Shown here in pieces: positions 45,691-54,625 of a stretch of 64,000 nt of DNA; positions within the stretch are counted from its first letter, which is position 1, and each line of letters opens with the position of its first letter. The DNA lies in contig CM041465.1 of the NCBI GenBank assembly GCA_023213395.1, positions 188,735,741-188,799,740 of the forward strand, written 5' to 3'. A program made the translations under genes and the position numbers. The notes under the pieces were generated by a model. It was not told the origin of the DNA. It worked only from the letters and a program-made list of their open reading frames with translations, and ran no database searches. This stretch comes from Cycas panzhihuaensis (lineage: Eukaryota > Cycadophyta).

Positions 45691-45950
45691 ATGGCATTAA
45701 CCATCCACATCGATGGGAGTAGTCATGGGAATTTGGGGACTTTTACTTTAGCATAGACTGTTCATGGTCATCTTAGCCATACTTTTATCTGATCTAAAGT
45801 CTACCTACCTATTACCACCAATAATAAGAATGAGTACACTACTATCATAGAGGCCTTGATAGATGTATTACACCTCCATTGTGGCTTTATTGTCTTGTAT
45901 TATGACTTCTAGCTCATAGTATCTTAGCTCACTCAGTTCTACTAAATCTA
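45690..45950 (+). pseudogene. Tat-H second RNase H domain, downstream of integrase
   Basis: One plus-strand frame reads LTIHIDGSSHGNLGTFTLA (catalytic-type D-G-S, Asp codon 45,712-45,714), then TTNNKNEYTTIIEALIDVL (near 45,825-45,865) and LYYDF-x-LIVS-x-LT (Asp codon 45,904-45,906). This matches RNase HI: D-G-x-S-x-G-N-P-G, T-N-N-x-x-E-Y-x-A, and Y-x-D-S-Q-L-x-x-x-Q. Pro to Leu and Ser to Phe are single C-to-T changes, and the stops are TAG or TGA. It is separate from the RNase H fused to RT at 42.2 kb. Known Tat/Ogre elements carry an extra archaeal-type RNase H; here it lies after integrase. Confidence 0.72.
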
Positions 45951-46830
45951 TTGCCTATAGCTGAGATCTTTAACTTACCATGCTAAGTCCCTTTTGGCCT
46001 AGTTCCCTTCTATTTATATTCACTATATCTCATAAGGACTCAATACCAAGATCAATAAGAGAGAGGCCTTTATACTTGAGCATCATTTTCCATGAGTAAA
46101 TGGCCCTAATTTGGCATAGTAGGACTCCTATTGAGACTCATACCTAGGGGGTATTCCCCCCTAGAATCACCTCTAAAGGGCACTCATTGAAGAGGCTAAA
46201 CTATGTTGAAAACCCTAAGTACTCTTAGTACTCCATGGAAGCTTAGCGAAGCTGTCAACATTTTTTATGCTCTGATAAGAGCTTAAACTACCACCTACAC
46301 TTTGAAATATGGGTAAAATTCTTTGTATATTTGTATATATTAAACTAGGTCATGGTTTTCTTAGGATATATAGCTCCTTGATACCCCATAACCTCATTTA
46401 CCTTGATTATTTCATTTTCATTTCCTTTGTTTATTTATTTTCTTTTTAGACATATTATCCATAAAACCATTAAACTTTAATTAACAAAATCATAAAACCA
46501 ATAAAAATATTAAAAAATATAAAATCAAAATCAAAATATGGCTCCGAGATAAGGCCAAATAATTTTTCCTGTAAAAGACAACCATTAATGAGGTTAAACT
46601 ATGGTGACCTACCTCAACTCATTGAGTCTCTTCTTTGGATACTTAAGGCACCTATTTATGTATCTAAGGGCATATGGATTCTAAGCCCTCCACCATAGGT
46701 TATGTTACCTACCTTATCTTATAATTGAGGTAATGCCTCTATTATTTTACACCCCTATCTAGATACATTTAAGACTATTATAGCCACAAACCCCCTTAGA
46801 TTAAGCTAGTCACTGACCCATTAGTATGCT
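45950..46830 (+). other. Tat-H 3' region after second RNase H
   Basis: Includes one more copy of the CTCTGATAAGAGCTTAAACTA motif (46,270-46,293), which also occurs in Tat-K after its second RNase H (58,098-58,160, reversed). Beyond 46,293 the sequence is AT-rich without features, until Tat-K LTR homology begins near 46,830. Confidence 0.5.
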
Positions 46831-49075
46831 TTGGTTGGGCCTAGGCTAAGTATCCCTTAATAACGTTGTGTTTCCTCTATTTCAAGTCTATATGAAGAGA
46901 TAAAGAAGCCCATGGAAACCTAAGGACCACCTTTTTCAACTCCTAAGAAGGATTCTCTATCTATTTGTGTCATTTGGTTTGAATATGTGTGTGATAATAA
47001 AAGACTAGGATATAAGGAGAAGTACTAGGATCCACTAGTCTACACAAGCAAGTAGAGGAGTTCTAAGTATGGAATTATGCTAACAATGTTTTTTGTATCC
47101 TTCCGAGAGACTTATTTCCTTATATTATTTTAACTTTTGGGTTTACTATAATAAAGAAAAGGATTAATCAATAGAAAGTTTGACATTTTTTTTTTTAAGA
47201 ATGCAAAGAAAGAACAATGAAACAACAAGATCTAACACCCTTTTTCAAACTAATATAAGAAAGTAAAACATACATATCATTTCCTTTTCTTTTCTTTCTT
47301 TTAAATTAAAGAACACCAAAATGAAGAGGATATTATCTCTAAAAGATGAAAAACATACTTCTTTTTAAACATAAAATCAACAAGCATGAGATGCAAATAT
47401 TATGGTATACAACATTATATGAAACTTGATGGAAGCTAAAACAACATATTATACTTATGCAAAATTCTTCACTTCATACACATATTATTTTAAACTTTAA
47501 GAATGATTTAAATATAAATGAGAGATTTCAAATATGATTTTAGTTAATAAAGATAGCTTGCAACTAGCTATATATTGATATCATTGTAAAGAAACCATAA
47601 ATAGATTCTATTACTCATGGAGCTTCTAGGCACCATGGGATCATTGAACATCATTCAAATTTTATTTGTTATAAAGTTTTATCGTTCATGCATACATATT
47701 CTTTTTCTAAAAAGGAGAGAAAATGAAGAAGATAATGTCAAGAAATATAACACCTAAATTTTCAAAAATATATACTTCAATGATGAATTCTTCTCTTAGA
47801 ATAGCTATCTCCCTTTAATCTAATCAATCTTTCTCTGTTTTTTCTTTAAAATAAGCATAAAAGAGAAGGAAAAACTGAGAAGAACAAGGTCAACAATAGC
47901 TAAGAAAAGAAAAAAAATGAGACTAAAATCTCTTGGGAAGCTTGAATAATTGAGGAGAATAGGAGAGAGTAGCTATATTTTATGGTGAAGAGGTACATCT
48001 CTCTTCACAATAGATGACTCCCTTAATTTCCCACAAAGGGTTGACCTTTCAACCAAGGTTTCATAACAAAAAACATAGATAAAGGGGTTTTTGAAATTAG
48101 AATAAAGAGAGAGGCATATTTAGTCATAAACAATCATCAAAAGGGCATTAAATCAAAGGGAAATAATAGTAAAAAATACCTTACTAAAGATATGAAATCT
48201 AAAGTAAAGAGTTATATCAAATCAAGTACCACAAAAAGTAGCAACAAGATGGATTCAAATAGCATATAAGTAATAATCAAATCTCTAGATCTTTCCTCTT
48301 GACTTCTCTTCTATTTTCTTAAAGATGAGTGTCAAAATCACAAAGAAAACTCTCAATTTCTTAAGTATTTACTCTAAAATAATACCATCAAGCTCACAAC
48401 CTTCAAATGATAGTCCTCTCTAGGGTTTCAGATGGTTCTAGGTATGAATAGAGTAGGTTTACACTAAATCTGAGTGACAACATGCAAAACTAGTATATTA
48501 TTTAGATAAATTTACATGCATGATAGTTAAAAATACAATCAATCATATTTTATTAACAACGAAAAATGTGATCTCTTAATAAATCATAATCAATTACATT
48601 TTTGGAAGAACCAAAAATGCAATAAATTAGAAAATAAAAATTGATCATTAAAAATTCAAAATTAAATTTTTATCAAAATAATTTAAGCATAAATAACTTA
48701 ATCGATATAAAAGAGCAACCTAAAAAGGGTAAAAACTTAAGCACGAGCTCAAAAATCATGAAAAAGAGATAATTTAAAGATAAAATCAAGAGAGAAAGAA
48801 TGAAACAAGAGAATGTTTCAAAGAAAAAAATGAATCAAAATAATCATAGAAGTGAGATTTTGTTGCTATAGTTTTCACTCATTAACAAGTAGAAACATAA
48901 TAATACAATCATCATCATCCAATATAAATCATCCACAAAGTCAATACTACATTTCACCAAAATATAGCATAATACAACATAGAATAAGTTTTAATTAATC
49001 AGATCAAATGTAATCAAACAAAAATATTTGTTAATGAGCATAAACATTAATTAAGAGTTAAGTTTTGGTGAAACA
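46830..49075 (-). repeat. Tat-K 3' LTR
   Basis: About 2.2 kb. On the minus strand it starts TGTTTCACCAAAACTT at 49,075, directly after a purine tract. It matches the Tat-A 5' LTR (11,000-13,452) along much of its length. The left edge near 46,830 is approximate. Short AT-rich open stretches within it have no meaning that I can see. Confidence 0.75.
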
Positions 49076-49087
49076 TTTGCCCCCTTA
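49076..49087 (-). other. Tat-K polypurine tract
   Basis: The minus strand reads AAGGGGGCAAA immediately before the LTR start. This shows that the LTR at 46.8-49.1 kb is a 3' LTR whose element lies to the right. Confidence 0.7.
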
Positions 49088-49369
49088 GCACTTAAAGCTC
49101 ATACTTCAGGAAGGAGTAGGATGGTGAAAGGTGACAATAATTTATGATGAAAGTTTTTTTCTTTAAGTAAATGATTAGAATGACATATGTAGGTGATAAA
49201 TAACTAGTCTATAAAAGGTATTATAATCAAATAAAATAAACCTTGATATCACTAAAATGATAAGTTAAAGGGCACTACCAAAATGTCTACCAAATAGATA
49301 GGGCTTACACTCACTCGATTAAAAGTAAAACTAAATGCCCATAAACTTCATAAAGCTTAAAAGCCTAAA

Positions 49370-49640
49370 TGGTCATAGTTTATCTCTCATTAATTATGTT
49401 TCAGAAGAAGGTCCTTTTATTGGAGCATAAAGGATAGACTGTCATAGTTTTTAGACTCATTAGCAAGCGACTTTTTAGAGCCTTAGATTACCATAGTTTT
49501 AGCTCACTAACAGGTGACTTTTTAGAGCCTTCCATCATAGTTTAATATCATTAATAGGTGAATTAAATTCATAGCATTACACTATCATAGTTTAAGCTCT
49601 TTAACAGGTAAAGCGGTTCATAGCATTTTGAGGGCCAAAA
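49370..49640. repeat. Tandem repeats of about 48 bp near Tat-K 3' LTR
   Basis: Four to five degenerate units beginning CATAGTTT, followed by AGCTC(A/T)(T/C)TAACAGGTGA-like sequence and TTTAGAGCCTT or CATAGCATT. Starts are near 49,374, 49,443, 49,491, 49,529 and 49,583. The same CATAGTTTTCACTCATTAAC phrase also occurs in the LTR near 48,868. Tandem arrays in the 3' untranslated part of Tat/Ogre elements are known. Confidence 0.7.
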
Positions 49641-50366
49641 TAAGGATTAAAATAAGTATGAAAATAAGTAAGATATACCATATTCAAGCCTTCAAAATGC
49701 TCATCAAAAGATAAATGAATTAAAGTAATAACCCTAATCAATGGAAGATGTATAATTTCTTTATTTTAAAGAGAATTTATCCAAGAACAATTATTAAGAG
49801 AGGATAATATTAACCTAGATAAATACAATAGATGAAAGAAAAATTTTATCCAAAAAGCACAGAAAAGGACCCTCCCTTTTTAAAAGAAAAGTTAATATAT
49901 TTTATTTCATTTTTATGTGAGAGAGTTGGAGAAATAACAATCTAAAGGGCCTTTATCTTTTGATTTTAGAGATAATTTAGAGCCACTTTGCAAGAGACCA
50001 ACTCCAAGAGGTGAGGATAGAAATGATACTATGAGAAGCTAAGTATCTAGTAAGTCTCTTCTATATATATATATATTTGAGTTTTTTTAATAAAAATACA
50101 ATAATATAGGATGAAAAACATAACAAGTAGGCTAAAAACACAATGAAATAGTTTAAAATATACTTTTATGGTTTGGAACAAAAATTGGAAGATCATATTT
50201 TTTATAAATAAATCACACTTTTCACTGTATTGGTGTATTTTTTACTTTGTAAGAAAAAAAATAAAAAATATAAGTTTTTTAGAAAGCCAAGATTAGAGTC
50301 TAACATGATTGTTTTTACTGTGATGTAGCCTCTAGAAAGGGTAAATACAAGGGAAATAAAGGATTG
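49640..50366. other. Tat-K 3' untranslated stretch
   Basis: AT-rich sequence between the tandem repeats and the plus-strand reading frame. No motif or frame recognised. Confidence 0.4.
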
Positions 50367-52090
50367 ATGATTAGGGAGTTAATTAGTCAACTAACTAAGG
50401 AGGATTGGGCCCAATTAAGAGCATGCAGTTTATCCCAGATGAGTGCATTGACTCATTTAGTAATAGAGTATAAGATCCTTCATGATTTCATTAGTTATTA
50501 AATCTTAGGGGGAAATATACTTAGAACGGGCTATAAGAGACATCCAGATTACTCTTAGGGATATTAGGAGGGTCTTAGGAGTTAGCTAGCATAGGGAGAG
50601 GATTAGACTAAACATAGTGATTGATGACGAGTCATAAGAGGCTTATAACTAGTACTTAACTAGCTTTGCTAATTAGTTTACTCCACATAGGATATTCATT
50701 GAGGTGATAAGGATAGCATAGGGGATTCATGTTATATGGAAGATCATTACTCTCATCATTATTTTTAAGATTATTAGGATTCAAAACTTTATAGGGATCC
50801 CAGCATAGTGGGTAGGAGTAATTAGGAGATGCAAGTAGGGGATTATGATGAATTAGTGCCAGTACATAGTAGATACTATGTGTATTTAATTAGATAGGAT
50901 TTGAAGGTAGGGTACATGAGGTTTTTCTTACGGTTCAATTTTGATATGTTAACTATATGACCACATCCCATTGATGAGGCCAAGTGGAGCATCACGAGAG
51001 CTAACTATTATGGATTTGGGAATGAACAAGTGGCATATGAGGGCCCAAATTCATAACAGGATAGATATAGTAGTGATGAGCATACAAAGTCCTCTACTAA
51101 GTCATATGACCAGGAGGTGGCTAATAAAGGATCCATATGGGAGGTTACTAATATGAAGCGATGATGAGGTTGATGCAGTTAAAAAAGCAACAATAGGAGG
51201 GGTCCCTATTATTAGTGGAGGGAGAGGGAGAGGGAGAGGGAGAGGGAGAAGAGGTATAAGAGAAGGAGATCGAGGACAACATGTAGTTGGTCAAGGTAGG
51301 AGAAGAGAGGGATGAGTCATTAACCAGTAAAGGTAGAAGAGGAGGTAGGGATGTGCTCCAAGCGATGGGTAGAGCATAAGGTAGGGATAGAGGAGGCTCT
51401 ATATAAAGCATGGAGTTGGGTTCGATAGATGGATAGGGAAGTGGAGATAATGGGAGAAGAGGAAGAGAGGGGAGGCCTCCTCAAAAGGCTCCTCAAGAGC
51501 CTCAAGGAGAGGTAGCCCTACAACTAGGAGAGGAGATGATAGCATAGCCAGGAGGATGAGGATAGCCAATAAGTATGCCAACTAGTATATGTTTTGAATA
51601 TGTTTGATTATTTTATTTTGGATTACCTACCCTTTATACAGAATGTTGATCATAATTGATATGTTTTTCATGGATAGGTGAGTAGAGCCTAACTATTTCA
51701 AAGATCCAAAAAGATGCTTGACCTGATCTTCCCCTATATATCTATATCAAAGGAACCTCCGACATGGAACATCATTGACCATATTCTATTAGGGCATCAG
51801 ATTGAGTATTTTAGTCCTATATCACAGGCTCAAGATATGATTTAGGACATATAAATAGATCTAAGACTTTGCAAGTTAAAGCTTAAGGAGGTAGAGGATG
51901 ACCGATATCATCTATAGAGAATGATGTTAGTATAGGCTAAGGGAAGAGTTACTCCATCTAAGAGCACTACAGTTTATCATGGGAGACATCTTCCACTACG
52001 TATAAAGTCAATACATAGGTAGACTCTAAATAGAGGAGAGAGGGTAAAGCCAAGAGGAAAAAGTAAGTCTCACAAGAGCTCATAGAGATA
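50367..52090 (+). pseudogene. Plus-strand extra ORF in Tat-K: plant-mobile-domain-like protein, probably spliced
   Basis: A plus-strand protein remnant in an otherwise minus-strand element. From ATG 50,367 it reads LTKEDWAQLRACSLSQM and THLVIEYKILHDFIS. After a frame change it reads QITLRDIRRVLGVS (from 50,545), which resembles the plant mobile domain core (M-T-x-T-L-x-D-V-x-x-x-L-G-L). Then a third frame gives YDELVPVHSRYYVYLI, MRFFLRFNFDMLT and PIDEAKWSITRANYYGFGN (to about 51,060). An Arg-Gly repeat follows (51,222-51,252). A likely intron ends near 51,680 (AG then GT). The last part has RSKKMLDLIFPYIS and a possible coiled coil, to 52,090. Oppositely oriented extra ORFs, some with this domain, are known in Tat-lineage elements. 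Broken by stops and frameshifts. Confidence 0.5.
51222..51252 (+). repeat. (GGGAGA)n hexamer run encoding Arg-Gly repeats
   Basis: About five GGGAGA units within the extra ORF, read on the plus strand as R-G-R-G. The Ser-Pro-rich open frames on the minus strand here are its shadow. Confidence 0.8.
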
Positions 52091-52865
52091 ATCATATTTT
52101 ATATATGGGGAGGAGATAGGAGGGAGATATGAGGTATTTTATGAGCCTTAGATGTTGTATCATGAGTCACGTAGTGATAGATGTACTATATTTATTTAAT
52201 GTTATATATATGTGTGTGTGTGTATGTGCATGTATGTATATATGTATATTGATCATTTCCATTATGTTTTGTGTAACAATGTGATTAAATAATTAACTTC
52301 AAGCTCATTCCCCCCTTATATCCCTCTTTTATAAATTGAATATAGTATGTGTTCACTAGTACGAGAGTCCATAAAAGCATACAATAGTTTTTTCCTTTTA
52401 TCTCTTTTTTGTCTTTTGTCATTTTATATATTTTTAGATTTTTGATTAATATGTATACAATAGTTTATACTCATTTCAAAGTACAAAGGAGTCTTAAAGG
52501 AGAAAAATCATAAGGAATAGTGAAGGAAGAAAAATACATAAAAAGATAAAAGTAAGTAAATGGAAAAGATTAATAATTCTATCCTTATAAACATAAAACC
52601 ACTTAAAAGTAAACAGCAATAGGTTTATAAAAATAGAAGATGGAATAATATAAGTCCCTCTAAAAAGGAAAACTTACATAATTCACATCATACTCAAGAT
52701 AGATTATATAAACATAGACAAAAATCCATATCAATATAATATGTCTTTATAAAAATATGTTGTTTATAAAGTAAAAAACTAATTCCACCTAATAAACAAG
52801 TAGTTTCTCAAGTATATAGGATTCCTAATTGACTCCTTCTAGGGGTAAGAATCTTTTAGGGACTT
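52090..52865. other. Tat-K stretch between extra ORF and Copia-M
   Basis: AT-rich, with a short (TG/TA)n run at 52,205-52,245. No coding motif seen. It ends in TCTCC (52,866-52,870), the Copia-M target duplication. Confidence 0.4.
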
Positions 52866-52870
52866 TCTCC

Positions 52871-53372
52871 TATTAGATATGTTGAACACTTTGCAAGTGT
52901 TACATAGGTATAGGCATTATACCTAAGCCCCTTTATGGGGTCTGGGGGCCTGTTATAGGGCCCTCAACTGGGGGATCTGGGGTGCTAGCAGCCCCCCAAG
53001 CAAGGGTTCGAGGATGGGAGCCCCTAAGAAAATTTTTTAGGTGTCTTGTAGGGGTCTTTGTTAGCCCAATGGTTTATGCCCATTGTATTGTAAAGTCACA
53101 AGGCGATATCTTGTAATATTGTATCTATATATTCTTATGTAATGGCATATGTAATATATGAAGATGATGTAATGGTTATGGATGAGTCGAGGAGAAGCGT
53201 TGGGATTCATCTCTATAATTCTTTATCTATTGCTCAGATTAATAAAGGTCTATGCTTAGACCTAAATCTCCTGGTGTTCTTTGTTCAGTATTTGATTTAT
53301 TTATGTTATTTATTCTTTGTATGGTTTAGAGTTCTATTATCATATTACTTCTGTGGTTATATTTTCTCTTTA
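52871..53372 (+). repeat. Copia-M 5' LTR
   Basis: 502 bp, starting TATTAGATATG where the partner has TGTTAGATATG and ending TTTA where the partner has TTCA. It contains a GC-rich, hairpin-prone block (52,930-53,030). Confidence 0.92.
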
Positions 53373-53374
53373 TT

Positions 53375-53387
53375 TGGTATCATAGCT
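53375..53387 (+). other. Copia-M primer-binding site
   Basis: TGGTATCATAGCT, one base from the tRNA-iMet site, two bases after the LTR. Confidence 0.85.
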
Positions 53388-53458
53388 AAGGGTTTTAATT
53401 CTATGGGAATCCATTTGGTAAGTGGGAGTCTTCTGTGGTTAACTTGAGTGCAAAGATT

Positions 53459-54625
53459 ATGGCAAGCACTGTAAAGATAGAGATTGAAAAGTTCAATGGC
53501 TAGAACTTTAAGCTGTGGAAGCTAAAGATGGAAGATATCCTTGCTGAGAAGGGTTAGTGGATCGTTGTAGTAAGAACAAATCCCACAACTATGGGTGATG
53601 AAGACTAGAAGAAGCTCAATCGAAAGGCAATTAGTTCGATAAGGTTATACCTTTCAGACATGGTATTGTTGAATGTTGCCACAGAGTCTATAGCCAAAGA
53701 TCTGTGGAGAAAGTTAGAAGCTTTATATGAGACAAAGTCCTTGGTTAATAAGCCATTTCTTCAAAAAAAATTGTATTCACTTAGGATGAGTGATGGAGAT
53801 ATAGTTGCAGATCGTCTCACTACATTTAACACCATGGTGAGCTAGCTTATTTTAGTTGGGGTAACAATGTCTAAAAAAGACAAGTGTATTACCCTATTAT
53901 GTTTGCTTCCTAATTCCTAGGATAATCTTATGATGATGATTAGCAATATGGCTGCTGCCACCCTAAAATTTAATAATGTTATTATTGCTCTACTATTAGA
54001 AGAGACAAGGCAAAAATCTTTTGAGGATTATTCGAAAGAAGAATTAGTAGTAAGAGGTCAAACGTTGGATCGCGACCAACAAAGACCTAAGAATAGATGG
54101 CCAAAATCCAAAGGAAAATCTAAATCTCTAGGTAGAGGACCTTTGGTATGCTGGAGATGTGGGAAGGCTGGCCATATGAAGAGCCAGTGTTAAGTCAAGG
54201 TAGACAAGAGAAAGTCACTTGAAGCTACTTCTTCCATGGTAGCAAAATCCTTTGATGAAGTAGATGGCAATGTTTATTTGATAACCTCATGTAAGTTGTT
54301 AAATACTAAGTCTTGGTTAATTAACTCAAGTGCTTCACTTCATGTTACTCCCCATAGGGATTGGTTTTGTGAATACACAAGGATTGATGGAGGTGAGGTA
54401 TTTCTTGGGAATCATTACCCATATAAAATTATTGGTCATAGAAAGGTAAAGGTTCAATTTGGGGATGGAAGGATTAAAATTATCCCTATTGTGAGTCATA
54501 TTCCTGGTTTAGCTATGCATTTATTATTTGTTAGTCAATTAGGTGATGCAGGAATAGAAGTAATATTTAATAAAGATAGTTGCGGAATGGTTCGAGGAGC
54601 ACTGGTGTTTGCAAGAAGTGTCTGA
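53459..54625 (+). pseudogene. gag-pol: Copia-M gag and protease
   Basis: Starts at ATG 53,459 (MASTVKIEIEKFNG, then a TAG where the family has Gln, then NFKLWKLKM). The gag body includes KDLWRKLEALYETKSLVNK (near 53,700) and KLYSLRMSDG. The zinc knuckle at 54,149-54,190 is perfect: C-W-R-C-G-K-A-G-H-M-K-S-Q-C. A TAA follows it directly. The protease reads WLINSSASLHVTP near 54,314, so the catalytic D-S-G is N-S-S (Asn codon 54,323-54,325). Then FGDGRIKIIPIVSHIPGL and LLFVSQL. The frame is kept from ATG to 54,625, with about six point stops, mostly TAG. Confidence 0.85.

Larger units (their letters stand above)
29070..46830 (+). mobile_element. Tat-H: Ty3/gypsy Tat-like element, plus strand, interrupted by Copia-L
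   Basis: Order on the plus strand: 5' LTR (29,070-31,192, TG...CA), PBS (31,194-31,214), gag leader, Copia-L insertion (32,170-37,493), gag core (38,040-38,480), protease (39,660-39,955), RT (41,340-41,960), RNase H (42,190-42,600), integrase (42,780-43,905), repeat-rich spacer, second RNase H (45,700-45,945), and a 3' region to about 46,830. There the 3' LTR end of Tat-K begins. No Tat-H 3' LTR is seen in the window, so it is either lost or displaced beyond Tat-K. The post-integrase region resembles Tat-K read in reverse. Confidence 0.75.

Noticed and set aside
51148-51581. Minus-strand Ser/Pro/Leu-rich open frames
   Set aside because: They are shadows of the purine-rich R-G-repeat segment of the plus-strand extra ORF.
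53142-53447. 101-residue plus-strand open frame with a hydrophobic, membrane-like stretch
   Set aside because: It spans the Copia-M LTR, PBS and leader, so it is not a gene.
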